NCBI RefSeq assembly: GCF_900113135.1
Contig: NZ_FOOH01000001.1
Coordinates: 1-64,000, forward strand
Source: Salegentibacter agarivorans
GTDB taxonomy: Bacteria; Bacteroidota; Bacteroidia; Flavobacteriales; Flavobacteriaceae
Length of the DNA: 64,000 bases
Reading direction: 5' to 3'
Shown: piece by piece, positions 35,449 to 44,655 of the stretch
Numbering within the stretch: the stretch's first letter is position 1
Layout: each line of letters begins with the position of its first letter
Notes under the pieces: generated by a model
Databases searched by the model: none
What the model was told of the DNA's origin: nothing
What the model saw: the letters and a program-made list of their open reading frames with translations, nothing else
Program-made: the position numbers and the translations under genes

Positions 35449-37758
35449 ATGAACAAATTAAGACTCTTAAGTTTCGCTTTAGTGATGCTTTTTGTAAGCG
35501 GTCTTCAGGCCCAGGAATCGGAAGCCGAAGAGCAGCAACCAAAACAGGAAGGTCACGAGAATAACAATAAGTTTAAACAACTTTACGAGACTTTCGCAAC
35601 TCCCAATCAATACCGAACCGGTGCCGGAGCTCCCGGAGAAGCTTATTATCAAAACCAGGCCGACTATAAAATGGATATCGTTTTGGACGATAAAAATACC
35701 CGTTTAGATGGTGAGGCCGAGGTTACTTATTATAATAATTCTCCCGATAAACTAGAGTATTTGTGGGTGCAATTAGACCAAAACGTACGTAAGAAAGATG
35801 CACCGGCTTTAGAGCGAAATCCTAGTGGAATGAGTCCCGTGGCTACTCCACAACGTTTTGTAAGTCAGCATATGGAAGAGTCGTTTGACGGCGGTTTCAA
35901 TATTGTAGGTTTAACTCACGATGGCGATAAATTAAATTACACCATAAATCAAACGATGTTAAGAATAGATTTGGAAGAGGCTTTAGAGCCCGGTGAATCT
36001 TTTGAGTTTGAAATGAAATGGTGGTACAACATCAATAACCATATTACCGATAGGGCTAGAAGTGGTTATGAGCATTTTCCTAAAGATGGTAACAATGCTT
36101 ATGTAATTGCACAATTCTTCCCAAGAATGGCGGTTTATAACGATGTTGAAGGCTGGCAGAATATGCAATTTTGGGGCAGTGGTGAGTTTGCCCTTCCTTT
36201 TGGTGATTACGAAGTGAATATTACCGTTCCTGCAGATCATATTATGGAGGCTACAGGAGAACTTCAAAACCGCAAGGATGTTTATACCAAAGAAATGATG
36301 AGCCGTTATGAAAAGGCAAAGAAATCTTACGATAAGCCTGTAATAGTTAGAACTCAAGCTGAAGCCGAAGAAGCCGAAAAGTCTTTTTCTAATAAAACCA
36401 AAACCTGGAAATATAAGGCCGAAATGGTTAGAGATTTTGGATTCTCTACTTCAAGAAAATTTATTCTTGATATGATGGCTACAGATGTTGGTGGTAAAGA
36501 TGTAATGGCAGTTTCTTTATATCCTAAAGAAGGAAATCCACTTTGGGAAGAATGGTCTACAAAGGCAGTAGCCAGCACTTTAAAATCTTATTCTAAGCAA
36601 ACTTTTCAATATCCATATCATAAAGCGGTTTCGGTTCACGCTAGAAACCAGGGAATGGAATATCCAATGATTTGCTGGAATTATGGTCGTCCCGATGAGG
36701 ATGGAACGTATTCCGATAGAGTTAAATTTGGGATGATAAGTGTAATTATTCACGAAATTGGACATAACTTCTTCCCAATGATTGTAAACAGTGATGAACG
36801 CCAGTGGGGTTGGATGGACGAAGGTTTAAACACCTTTAGCCAGTATCTTGCCGAGCAGGAATTTGGAGAAAAATATCCCGAAGCTATTACTCCTTTAGAG
36901 CAATATCCATCTCGAAGAGGAATTCCGGCGAAAATTGTTCCTTATATGAAAGGGAATCAAAAGTATATCGCACCAATTATGTCTAATCCAGAGAATGTTT
37001 ACCAGTTAGGAAATAACGCTTACGGTAAGCCGGCAACCGCGCTAAATATTTTGCGAGAAACTGTAATGGGACACGAGCTTTTTGACCACGCCTACAAAAC
37101 ATTTGCTCATCGTTGGATGTTTAAACACCCCACCCCTGAAGATTTCTTTAGAACAATGGAAGATGCTTCAGCCGTAGATTTAGACTGGTTTTGGAGAGGA
37201 TGGTTTTATACTACCCATAATGTAGATATGGGAATTAAAGAAGTGAAGAAGCTTTATGTTACAGATAATGCTACGAAAGAAGGAAAAGAATTCCTGGAAC
37301 GTTACGGCGCAGATCCTGAAGAAATTGATGCAATTTATGTAGTAGAAGAAGATAGTGAAGAGTTTGATGAAAACTTAAAGGGAAAATCTGCTTTAGAGAA
37401 TTCATCTACTTTAAAAGAGTATGTGATGGATAATTTTTCTGAAGAAGAACGAAGGAAATTAAAAGATCCTAAATATTTCTACCAGGTAATTTTTGAAAAA
37501 CCGGGTGGAATCCCAATGCCTTTAATAGTAGAATTCACTTACGCCGATGGTTCTACCGAAATGAAAAGATATCCCGTACAGCTTTGGAGAATGAACGATG
37601 AGGTAGCTACAAAAGCTATTGCTACCAATAAGGAAATCGTAAAAATGGTGGTAGATCCAAATTTAGAAACCGCCGATGTTGATGTAAACAACAATACCTG
37701 GCCTAAAGAAGAAACTACCAGTAAATTTGAAGAATTCAAGGAGAGCCTTGGAAACTAA
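35449..37758 (+). CDS. Secreted M1-family zinc metallopeptidase
   Basis: 769 residues from the ATG at 35449; a TTG three bases earlier is the only alternative. Signal peptide 1-23 (GLQAQ). The N-terminal beta domain has the M1 saddle, the catalytic part has HEIGHNF (HExxH) and the third zinc ligand Glu in GWMDEGLNTF; the exopeptidase GAMEN loop is not seen as such, with QGMEYPMICW in its place. It would cleave peptides in the periplasm or at the surface. The operon ends at the terminator 37775-37804. Confidence 0.93.
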   Translation: MNKLRLLSFALVMLFVSGLQAQESEAEEQQPKQEGHENNNKFKQLYETFATPNQYRTGAGAPGEAYYQNQADYKMDIVLDDKNTRLDGEAEVTYYNNSPDKLEYLWVQLDQNVRKKDAPALERNPSGMSPVATPQRFVSQHMEESFDGGFNIVGLTHDGDKLNYTINQTMLRIDLEEALEPGESFEFEMKWWYNINNHITDRARSGYEHFPKDGNNAYVIAQFFPRMAVYNDVEGWQNMQFWGSGEFALPFGDYEVNITVPADHIMEATGELQNRKDVYTKEMMSRYEKAKKSYDKPVIVRTQAEAEEAEKSFSNKTKTWKYKAEMVRDFGFSTSRKFILDMMATDVGGKDVMAVSLYPKEGNPLWEEWSTKAVASTLKSYSKQTFQYPYHKAVSVHARNQGMEYPMICWNYGRPDEDGTYSDRVKFGMISVIIHEIGHNFFPMIVNSDERQWGWMDEGLNTFSQYLAEQEFGEKYPEAITPLEQYPSRRGIPAKIVPYMKGNQKYIAPIMSNPENVYQLGNNAYGKPATALNILRETVMGHELFDHAYKTFAHRWMFKHPTPEDFFRTMEDASAVDLDWFWRGWFYTTHNVDMGIKEVKKLYVTDNATKEGKEFLERYGADPEEIDAIYVVEEDSEEFDENLKGKSALENSSTLKEYVMDNFSEEERRKLKDPKYFYQVIFEKPGGIPMPLIVEFTYADGSTEMKRYPVQLWRMNDEVATKAIATNKEIVKMVVDPNLETADVDVNNNTWPKEETTSKFEEFKESLGN

Positions 37759-37774
37759 AATCTAAAATAAATTT

Positions 37775-37804
37775 AGCCGACTTTAACGAGTCGGCTTTTT
37801 TTAT
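37775..37804 (+). terminator. Intrinsic terminator of the M1 peptidase gene
   Basis: An 8-bp stem AGCCGACT/AGTCGGCT with a 6-base loop, followed by TTTTTTT. Confidence 0.9.
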
Positions 37805-37819
37805 ACCTAAATTTGTGGC

Positions 37820-37827
37820 TATATTTG
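37820..37827 (+). promoter_or_regulatory. -7 promoter element of tatA
   Basis: TATATTTG is a perfect -7 box only 7 bases before the tatA ATG, so the mRNA should be leaderless or nearly so. The -33 region overlaps the upstream terminator's T-run. Confidence 0.55.
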
Positions 37828-37834
37828 TTTTGCT

Positions 37835-38116
37835 ATGAACATCATACCTCTTTTTATTAGTGGTGCCGAAATTGCCTTTATCCTGTTTATTCTGGTAATG
37901 GTTTTTGGTGCCGATAAGATTCCCGACATTGCCCGTGGTATGGGTAAAGGGATGAAAATGCTTCGTAATGCCTCTAACGACATTAAAACAGAAATTCAGA
38001 AAAGTGCCGAAAAGCAAGGCATTGATACCGATATTTCTAAAGATGTGAGAGGAGAGATAGATAAAGTGAAAGAAGATATTGACGAGATTACCGGTTCAGT
38101 AAAACGTAGATTTTAA
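37835..38116 (+). CDS. tatA: Twin-arginine translocase subunit TatA/TatE
   Basis: 93 residues. One membrane helix near the N-terminus (about 9-24, AEIAFILFILVMVFGA) ends with the typical FGxxxxPxxxRxxG hinge (FGADKIPDIARGMG), then an amphipathic helix and a charged tail. TatA forms the pore for folded Tat substrates in the inner membrane. tatC is not in the window. It lies 9 bases before the PAP2 gene and is probably transcribed with it. Confidence 0.92.
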   Translation: MNIIPLFISGAEIAFILFILVMVFGADKIPDIARGMGKGMKMLRNASNDIKTEIQKSAEKQGIDTDISKDVRGEIDKVKEDIDEITGSVKRRF

Positions 38117-38125
38117 TTACTATTT

Positions 38126-38683
38126 ATGTTAGAACAGCTAAAACAATGGGACCGTGAGCTGTTTGTTTATCTCAACGGACTGGGAATTGAAACTTACGAT
38201 AATTTTTGGATCACCGTAACTACTATCCAAAACTGGATCCCGCTTTATATCACTTTTTTTATTCTTTATTTTGTGGCTTTTCACTGGAAAAAGGCACTTT
38301 TTACCACTTTTTTTATTCTTGCAACGGCGCTTTCAACTTATGGTTTTACCAACGTTGTTAAAAACTTTTTTTTACGTCTTAGGCCTAACAATCAACCCGA
38401 AATTGCTGATGTTATTAGAATCCTGCAAACTCCAGATAACTATAGTTTTTTCTCCGGGCATTCTGCGGTTTCTGCCGCTGCGGCCCTATTTTTCATCCTT
38501 TCACTAAAAGATAAATACCCCTGGATTTGGGTAGTACTTATCTGGCCGTTATTATTTATGTTGAGTCGAATTTATGTAGGCGTTCACTATCCCGGTGATG
38601 TATTAGTAGGTGCGGCTGTAGGAATTATTTTCGCAATTATTTTCTTTATGCTCTACCAACGTTCAGGAAAACGCTTTATTTAA
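38126..38683 (+). CDS. PAP2-family membrane phosphatase (second copy)
   Basis: 185 residues, about six membrane segments. The acid phosphatase motifs are intact: KNFFLRLRPN, FFSGHSAV and SRIYVGVHYPGD. It is a paralog of the protein at 12138, sharing the DRELFVYLNGLG-type N-terminus, but retains the canonical SGH. Its 3' end overlaps the convergent O-methyltransferase gene by 8 bases. Likely undecaprenyl-diphosphate or lipid phosphatase. Confidence 0.9.
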   Translation: MLEQLKQWDRELFVYLNGLGIETYDNFWITVTTIQNWIPLYITFFILYFVAFHWKKALFTTFFILATALSTYGFTNVVKNFFLRLRPNNQPEIADVIRILQTPDNYSFFSGHSAVSAAAALFFILSLKDKYPWIWVVLIWPLLFMLSRIYVGVHYPGDVLVGAAVGIIFAIIFFMLYQRSGKRFI

Positions 38684-39317
38684 CGCGCGTTAAAGTTAAT
38701 CCGTCGCGAATAGGCAAAATCACCGTTTCTACGCGTTCATCTTCCGCCAGCATTTTATTATATTTTAAAAGGGCTTGTGTAGATTCATCTTCAGCTTTAA
38801 CAGGTTCTACAACTTTACCGCTCCATAGAACATTGTCAGATAATATTACTCCGCCGGGATTCATTTTCTCAATAATTAAATCGAAATATGCGGGATAGTT
38901 AGGCTTATCGGCATCAATAAAAACTAAATCAAATTTCTCCTCAATTTGCGGAATTATTTCCTGAGCATCTCCAATATATTGCTTAATCTGATTTTTGTAT
39001 TCTGAAGCTTGGAAATATTTCTGCTGAAAATCGTATAATTCTTCATTGATATCTATGGTATGCAAAATTCCCTCTTTGGGTAAACCTTCAGCCAGGCATA
39101 AAGCCGAATAACCCGTGTAAGTACCAATTTCCAGGATAGTTTTTGGAGCTATTATTTTTGAAATAAGGCTTAAAATTCTTCCCTGATAATTTCCGCTTAA
39201 CATTCGTGGTTGCAAAACTTTTTGATTGGTTTCGCGATTAAGCTTTGCCAAAAACTCAGGTTCTTTAGCCGAATGTTCTAAAATATACTGGTCTATGGCT
39301 TCAGGAAGAAAATGCAT
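38676..39317 (-). CDS. O-methyltransferase, caffeoyl-CoA/catechol type
   Basis: 213 residues from the ATG at 39317; a TTG at 39326 would add three. The SAM-binding motif I is LEIGTYTGYSALCLAEG, and FDLVFIDADKPNYPAYF is the metal/SAM motif of class I CCoAOMT-like enzymes; SDNVLWSGKV follows. It transfers methyl to a hydroxyl, with divalent metal. The natural substrate in flavobacteria is unknown. Stand-alone gene. Confidence 0.92.
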   Translation of the reverse strand: MHFLPEAIDQYILEHSAKEPEFLAKLNRETNQKVLQPRMLSGNYQGRILSLISKIIAPKTILEIGTYTGYSALCLAEGLPKEGILHTIDINEELYDFQQKYFQASEYKNQIKQYIGDAQEIIPQIEEKFDLVFIDADKPNYPAYFDLIIEKMNPGGVILSDNVLWSGKVVEPVKAEDESTQALLKYNKMLAEDERVETVILPIRDGLTLTRVK

Positions 39318-39451
39318 AAGATTCAATTTTTACCAAATTTAGAGAATTTAATGTTTTTAAAATAATAGCTTTCTACACAAATACCAATTGGTTTTCACTT
39401 CGGGTGATTTCTGCCAATAAATTGTATTTTTACTTCAAACTAAAACCACAC

Positions 39452-40759
39452 ATGCAATTTCAAAATACACTTGAATATGCCCGGGAACTGGATTCCCAGG
39501 ATAAAATAGCATTATATCGTGACCAATTTATTTTCCCACAGCACGAAGGGAAAAATGTGATTTATTTCACCGGAAATTCACTTGGTCTTCAACCAAAATC
39601 AGCAAAAAAATATGTAGACGAAATAATGACCGATTGGGCAAATCTTGCCGTAGAAGGTCATTTCTATGCCGAAAAACCCTGGTGGGACTATCACGAAAGG
39701 TTTTCAGAAAAACTAGCTAAAGTTGTTGGTGCTAAACCAGCTGAGGTTACGGTAATGAATACCCTTACGGTAAACCTGCATTTACTAATGGTTTCCTTTT
39801 ATAGACCTGAAGGAAAACGCTATAAAATTATATGTGAAGAAAAAGCTTTTCCCAGTGACCAGTATATGATCTCGAGCCAGGTGCGTTTTCACGAGTATGA
39901 TCCCAAAGACGCTATTGTTGAAATTAGAAGGCGCGATGGTGAAAATAATTTTAGAACTGAAGATATTATAGCAAAGATCAATGAAGTAGGAGAGGAGTGC
40001 GCTTTGGTTTTAATTGGGGGTGTAAATTACTATACTGGACAGGTTTTAGAGATGGAAAAAATCACAAAAGCGGGACACGAAGTTGGCGCTTTTGTAGGTT
40101 GGGATCTTGCCCACGCCGCCGGAAATATTGAGCTTAAACTTAGTGAGTGGAAGGTTGATTTTGCTGCCTGGTGCAGTTATAAATATATGAATAGTGGTCC
40201 GGGAAATGCTTCCGGATGTTTTATAAATGAAAAATATCACAACCAAAAAGACATTCCGCGTTTTGAAGGCTGGTGGGGACATAACAAAGAACGTCGCTTT
40301 TTAATGGAACCAGAATTTCAACCCGAAAACGGTGCCGATGCCTGGCAAATTTCTAATGCCCCGGTTTTGGCACTTGCACCATATTTGGCTTCGTTAGAAA
40401 TGTTTGATGAAGTGGGAATGCCGGCTTTAATAGAAAAACGAAATAAGATCGTTGCGTACCTTGAATTTGTTTTACACGAAATTGACAAGGAAGTGGAGAG
40501 TAGTTTTGAGATAATTACTCCTTCGAATCAGGAAGAGCGCGGTACCCAGCTTTCGGTATTTTTACACGGGGAAGGAAGGGAATTATTTAATTATTTAATG
40601 GAAAACGGCGTAATAACTGACTGGCGAGAACCGAATGTAATCAGGCTGGCTCCAGCACCATTTTATTGTTCTTTTGAAGATATGTACCAATTTGGGCAAA
40701 TTTTGAAGAATGGAATTCTTAAAAAGACCAAAGAAGATAGAGTTTCGAAAAGAGATTAA
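39452..40759 (+). CDS. kynU: Kynureninase
   Basis: 435 residues from the ATG at 39452 (a GTG 48 bases earlier adds 16 residues of unlikely sequence). PLP-dependent class V fold; the Lys in AAWCSYKYMNSGPG is the PLP Schiff-base residue, and FTGNSLGLQPK near the N-terminus is typical. It splits kynurenine or 3-hydroxykynurenine into anthranilate or 3-hydroxyanthranilate plus alanine. kmo is in the same window at 46388 but in a different transcription unit. An imperfect promoter box TATTTTTA lies 24 bases upstream of the ATG. Confidence 0.95.
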   Translation: MQFQNTLEYARELDSQDKIALYRDQFIFPQHEGKNVIYFTGNSLGLQPKSAKKYVDEIMTDWANLAVEGHFYAEKPWWDYHERFSEKLAKVVGAKPAEVTVMNTLTVNLHLLMVSFYRPEGKRYKIICEEKAFPSDQYMISSQVRFHEYDPKDAIVEIRRRDGENNFRTEDIIAKINEVGEECALVLIGGVNYYTGQVLEMEKITKAGHEVGAFVGWDLAHAAGNIELKLSEWKVDFAAWCSYKYMNSGPGNASGCFINEKYHNQKDIPRFEGWWGHNKERRFLMEPEFQPENGADAWQISNAPVLALAPYLASLEMFDEVGMPALIEKRNKIVAYLEFVLHEIDKEVESSFEIITPSNQEERGTQLSVFLHGEGRELFNYLMENGVITDWREPNVIRLAPAPFYCSFEDMYQFGQILKNGILKKTKEDRVSKRD

Positions 40760-40812
40760 AAATGTTTTAAATTGAAATAAATTAACCTGGATTTAAAATA
40801 ATTCATTGCAAA

Positions 40813-41745
40813 ATGAGAAAGCTAATACTTACTACTCTTATAGCGATTTTTTTTATTGCTGAAAATATCGCTCAACAGGTTGAAGTTGATTCAATTCTTG
40901 AGCAGAAATTAGAAGAATTAACAGCATCATTTAAAGGTGATGTTGGTGTTTATGTGAAACACTTAAAAACGGGAAAAGAAGCTGCAATAAACGCCGATAG
41001 TATTTTCCCTACCGCCAGTATAGTAAAAGTGCCTATCCTGGTAAAGATTTTTGATAAAATTGAGGAGGGAGAATTAAGCTATAGAGATTCACTGGTTTAT
41101 TCAGAAGATAGAATTTATGGCGGTTCGGGTTTGATGCAGTTCTATAAAGATAGCACTACAACCGATCTTAGAACTTTGGTGGCCTTAATGATTAGTTACA
41201 GTGATAATGTAACTTCTTTATGGAACCAGGAACTTGCCGGTGGTGGAGAAGCTATTAATAAATTAATGACCGAACTTGGCCTAGAGCACACCCGGGTAAA
41301 CTCAAGAACAGAAGGTCGTGATAAAGACTGGGAAAAATATGGCTGGGGACAAACTACTCCGCGAGAAATGGCTTCAATTCTAGAACAAATTAGAAAACGA
41401 GAATTGGTAAGTGCTGCAGCAAGTGACGAAATGTATAGGTTGCTCGGTAATTCTTTTTACCAGGATTATGCTTTATCACAAGTGCCGCCTTATATACAGA
41501 TGGCGGCAAAACAAGGAATGGTCAATAAATCCAGGTCTGAACTTTTTATGGTTAATGGGCCTTCTGGAGATTATGTGTGTTATATAGCCACAAAGAATAA
41601 TGAAGATGAATCCTGGGATGACGATAACGAAGCCTGGCAATTACAAAGGGAGATTTCAAATTTATTATGGAACTATTTTGAACCCGATTCTAACTGGAAA
41701 CCGGCAGAAGGAGCCGGAGAAATTTTGAGCGGTTTAAAATATTAA
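40813..41745 (+). CDS. Secreted class A beta-lactamase-like serine hydrolase
   Basis: 310 residues, signal peptide 1-20 (NIAQQ). SxxK is Ser69-Ile-Val-Lys72; SDN is Ser130-Asp-Asn132; KxG is KQG at 233-235. The omega-loop has SRTEGRD: the Arg-x-Glu part of RxExxLN is present but not the LN. So the fold is that of class A enzymes, yet lactam hydrolysis is uncertain; such proteins are also found as transpeptidase-like or esterase enzymes. It follows kynU by 53 bases, but I would not call it part of that unit. It ends at a bidirectional terminator. Confidence 0.88.
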   Translation: MRKLILTTLIAIFFIAENIAQQVEVDSILEQKLEELTASFKGDVGVYVKHLKTGKEAAINADSIFPTASIVKVPILVKIFDKIEEGELSYRDSLVYSEDRIYGGSGLMQFYKDSTTTDLRTLVALMISYSDNVTSLWNQELAGGGEAINKLMTELGLEHTRVNSRTEGRDKDWEKYGWGQTTPREMASILEQIRKRELVSAAASDEMYRLLGNSFYQDYALSQVPPYIQMAAKQGMVNKSRSELFMVNGPSGDYVCYIATKNNEDESWDDDNEAWQLQREISNLLWNYFEPDSNWKPAEGAGEILSGLKY

Positions 41746-41765
41746 AACCTCTTTTTAGAAAAAAT

Positions 41766-41811
41766 AAAAAGCCACGAATTCAGCGATTAATGAGTTCGTG
41801 GCTTTTTTATT
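41766..41811. terminator. Bidirectional terminator
   Basis: A 13-bp stem (41766-41778 with 41795-41807) with A-run before and T-run after, between two convergent genes. Confidence 0.9.
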
Positions 41812-41818
41812 TCAATCT

Positions 41819-42493
41819 TTATTTTACTACAATATCGGTAAAGAACAATTCAAAGCTACCATCGGGAGATTTATGGGATTTAGAAATTTTTAAGCCCTGA
41901 AAATCTTCAAAATCTTCCCAGGTAGTAGGCATTTCCCGTTGCCCATCTGCAGATTTGTAGATCCATTCCTCTAATAAATAATCGTCTTCGTAATAAACTA
42001 CATAAGTGTCACCAGGAGTATAGCCGCCTTCATCTTTATAAGAAACCTCGAGATATTTCATCTCTTTTTTACTAATTGGTGCAAGGCCGGTTTTTTCTTC
42101 AGAAATTTCAGCGTCACTCCACACCATTTGGAATGGAAAGAGAAACCAGTAAGAATCATTGATAAACTTCTGGTCTATATCTTTATCCTCTTCAGCAATA
42201 TCGCCGGTTTTGGTGTAAGTGCGGCTAATATCACCTTCGGTAAGTCTAATCTCGTCGGTTTTGGGTTTCCAGGTCCATTCCCGGCTGGTTCTAAGTGAAT
42301 CCCCAACCTTTACATTAAAAGTAAATTGAATTTCCTCAACTTCTTCAAAATTATTTAATCCGTGTGCTTCGGCTATTTGTTGCTCAATGCTTTTTTCGGC
42401 TTCAGTATCAACTTCCTGTCCTATTTTGGTTTCGTTATTTTTACAGCTTATAAATACTGAAAATAGAAAAGTAACAAGTAGTAGTTTTTTCAT
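41819..42493 (-). CDS. Lipoprotein of unknown function
   Basis: 224 residues, lipobox ending at Cys17 (VFISC). The mature protein has beta-strand sequences (IQFTFNVKVGDSLRTSREWTW; TYVVYYEDDYLLEEWIY) of the kind seen in outer-membrane LolA/LolB-like or DUF6503-like lipoproteins, but no diagnostic motif. It is a conserved flavobacterial protein in my recollection. Single gene. Confidence 0.75.
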   Translation of the reverse strand: MKKLLLVTFLFSVFISCKNNETKIGQEVDTEAEKSIEQQIAEAHGLNNFEEVEEIQFTFNVKVGDSLRTSREWTWKPKTDEIRLTEGDISRTYTKTGDIAEEDKDIDQKFINDSYWFLFPFQMVWSDAEISEEKTGLAPISKKEMKYLEVSYKDEGGYTPGDTYVVYYEDDYLLEEWIYKSADGQREMPTTWEDFEDFQGLKISKSHKSPDGSFELFFTDIVVK

Positions 42494-42530
42494 GGTGTTG
42501 GTTTTCCATTAAAGATACAAAAAACTGGGT

Positions 42531-43289
42531 TTATATTGCATTAATGCTCATTCCACCATCTGCGATAATATTTTGCCCGGTGATATAAGACGATTTGTCC
42601 GTTGCCAGGAAAGCAATAATCGAAGCAATTTCGCCAGCTTCTGCAACTCGTTTTAAAGGAGTTCTTCTAATAATAGGATCCATTCTATCGCTCTCGCTTA
42701 AAAGTCCCTGGGTGAGTGGCGTAACCGTAAACCAGGGTGATACTGCGTTTACCCGAATTCCATCTGCGGCCCATTCTACTGCAAGACTTCTTGTTTGCTG
42801 TAATAATCCAGCTTTAGACATTGCATAAGGCGTACCAGTACCAACATCCTGCAGCGCTGCAGAAGACGCGACATTTACAATCTTTGCACTGCCACTTTTT
42901 TGAAGTAGGGAGTGAAGTTTTCGGCTTAGTTGAAAAGGAGCGTTAAGGTTTATTTCCATTACTTTTCTAAACTCTTCTTCAGAATAATTATTTGCTTTTT
43001 TCCTGATATTTATCCCGGCATTATTTACCAGAATATCCAATTTGCCCCAGACTTTATCAATAAAATTGTGCATTTTTTGCCGGTCTTCTGCTACGGTAAC
43101 GTCAGCTACCATTCCGTAGATTTTTTTATCGTATTCTTTTAATTCCTCTAAAACAAGGTCAATATCCTTTTGTGTCCTGGAAGTAAAGAGTACTTCTGCT
43201 CCCAATTCCAGGAATTCCAGAACTGCAGCTTTACCTATTCCTTTAGTGCCACCGGTAATCAGGGCATATTTATTATTTAAGTTCCACAT
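42531..43289 (-). CDS. SDR-family oxidoreductase (tropinone-reductase-like)
   Basis: 252 residues. Rossmann cofactor site TGGTKGIG (12-19), NNAG (89-92), catalytic Ser142/143, Tyr155 and Lys159 (YAMSK), and C-terminal GQNIIADGG. Reduces a ketone or oxidises an alcohol with NAD(P)H; substrate unknown. The sequence order and ARG-type residues after strand 2 (FTSRTQ) suggest NADP(H) preference. Monocistronic, next to a convergent hairpin. Confidence 0.93.
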   Translation of the reverse strand: MWNLNNKYALITGGTKGIGKAAVLEFLELGAEVLFTSRTQKDIDLVLEELKEYDKKIYGMVADVTVAEDRQKMHNFIDKVWGKLDILVNNAGINIRKKANNYSEEEFRKVMEINLNAPFQLSRKLHSLLQKSGSAKIVNVASSAALQDVGTGTPYAMSKAGLLQQTRSLAVEWAADGIRVNAVSPWFTVTPLTQGLLSESDRMDPIIRRTPLKRVAEAGEIASIIAFLATDKSSYITGQNIIADGGMSINAI

Positions 43290-43362
43290 ATTAGTTTTTA
43301 ATTTCGAAGATAAGGTTTAGCTGGTAAATAGGATATGGGAAAGCTTTTAGGATTAGATGATA

Positions 43363-43398
43363 AAACAAAAAAAACCCTTTGATGTTCTCAAAGGGTTT
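43363..43398 (-). terminator. Terminator of the small membrane protein gene(s)
   Basis: An 11-bp perfect stem (43372-43382 with 43388-43398; AAACCCTTTGA arm) with 5-base loop, then a T-run on the minus strand. It lies 23 bases beyond the stop of the lmo0937-like gene. Confidence 0.85.
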
Positions 43399-43421
43399 AT
43401 AAGATTCGAAAAAATTCTTAC

Positions 43422-43577
43422 TTACAGGCGGCGCCCGGTTAATAATTTATACAAAATTAGGATAACGGCTATAACAATTAGAATGTGGATTATGCTTCCC
43501 AAATCTGGAAATGCAAAATAGCCAATAAGCCATCCTATTACTAATAATACTACGATAAGCCATATTAAATCTCTCAT
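43422..43577 (-). CDS. Lmo0937-family small membrane protein, copy 1
   Basis: 51 residues from the ATG at 43577 (MRDLIWLIVVLLVIGWLIGY start). Two hydrophobic helices span about 4-23 and 28-45, ending in YKLLTGRRL. This is the Lmo0937-family pattern of tiny two-helix membrane proteins, linked in several bacteria to stress responses. It is 101 bases downstream of a close paralog. Confidence 0.85.
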   Translation of the reverse strand: MRDLIWLIVVLLVIGWLIGYFAFPDLGSIIHILIVIAVILILYKLLTGRRL

Positions 43578-43678
43578 ACTGGTTGGTTTTGTGTAGCTAT
43601 GCTACGTTGGTTAATTGTTTATACAAGTTAATAAATAAATTCGTGTTTTAAAAAGACTGAAAAATATAAATTTTTGGT

Positions 43679-43837
43679 TTACAGTCTTCTACCGGTCGCC
43701 AAACGATATAAAATACCAATTATGGCCAGGACTAATAAAATATGGATTAGGTTTCCTACGGCTTCCCCAAATCCAAAATATCCTATAAGCCATCCTATGA
43801 TAAGGATAACTACAATAAGCCAAATTAAATCCCTCAT
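43679..43837 (-). CDS. Lmo0937-family small membrane protein, copy 2
   Basis: 52 residues from the ATG at 43837, starting MRDLIWLIVVILIIGWLIGY and ending YRLATGRRL. About 70 percent identical by eye to copy 1 (same first ten residues, same GRRL end), so the pair is a tandem duplication. An imperfect promoter (TTTG, about 20 bases, TATTCTTT) lies about 65 bases upstream. Confidence 0.85.
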   Translation of the reverse strand: MRDLIWLIVVILIIGWLIGYFGFGEAVGNLIHILLVLAIIGILYRLATGRRL

Positions 43838-43985
43838 ATTATAGTTTTAATAATTAGCTATGAACGAATTTATAGAATATGTTACTTGAAAGAATAGCTT
43901 TTAACTAGTGTTTAACTCAAATGTTAAAATTTTTGAATAATATAGATATATAGGTAATCTGTGCAGTGAGTTTAATTAGAATTGG

Positions 43986-44636
43986 TTAGTCTTCTTTCCT
44001 AAAAAACGACTTGATCTCCTGGCCCGGCCTGGCGTAATGAAAGCGATCTAAAAGATTAGGAAGGGCATAACCATCTAAACCATTTATAGCCACAGTCTCT
44101 GCATCGTCCAACCTCAACCAGCCATCTGGCGCCTGTATACTTTCATCAAAATAAATATGCTTAATAGCGCCAATAAGCATTACCGTTTCATTTTCTTTAA
44201 TGTAGTATTCATTCACGTATTCGCATCCTAATTTTATATTAAACTGCTTAACATAGGGTGCAAAAAAATTGTCCAGATATTCTTCTTCCAGGCCGGTTTG
44301 CTGGAATTCAGAAATTTCTTCATCATATTTAGCAGCGGTTTGATGGGCGCTTTCTATCATATCCTTTTGAATATGATTTACCGTAAAATATTTATTCTCT
44401 TTAATATTTTTATAGGTATTCCGGGCTACCTCTTTAGTTGGCCGGGTAATAAAACCAAGTAATGCAGGGTTGCTTCCCAAATGAGTAACCGAACTAAAAA
44501 CCGCCACATTTACACCTTTTTCCTCTGATTTTGTAGCGATAAGATTAGCCGATTTATAACCGGTTACACTATTAATTAGATTGAGACGGAAAAGTTTTTC
44601 CATTTCCCCTATTTCTGCTGAAGTAATATGTTGCAT
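43986..44636 (-). CDS. Flavin reductase-like (FMN-binding split barrel) protein
   Basis: 216 residues. The split-barrel flavin domain is visible as NLIATKSEEKGVNVAVFSSVTHLGSNPALLGF, which carries the FMN phosphate-contact region, then RNTYKNIKENKYFTVNH. Members reduce free flavin with NAD(P)H or act as FMN-bound oxidoreductases. No signal peptide. A TAAATTTG promoter box lies 53 bases upstream, inside an inverted repeat (44656-44711). Confidence 0.88.
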   Translation of the reverse strand: MQHITSAEIGEMEKLFRLNLINSVTGYKSANLIATKSEEKGVNVAVFSSVTHLGSNPALLGFITRPTKEVARNTYKNIKENKYFTVNHIQKDMIESAHQTAAKYDEEISEFQQTGLEEEYLDNFFAPYVKQFNIKLGCEYVNEYYIKENETVMLIGAIKHIYFDESIQAPDGWLRLDDAETVAINGLDGYALPNLLDRFHYARPGQEIKSFFRKED

Positions 44637-44655
44637 AAGAATCTGTTTAATAAAA

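Noticed and set aside
40813-41745. Acquired antibiotic-resistance gene
   Set aside because: The gene has the host's base composition, no mobile element nearby and an incomplete omega-loop motif; resistance is not supported.
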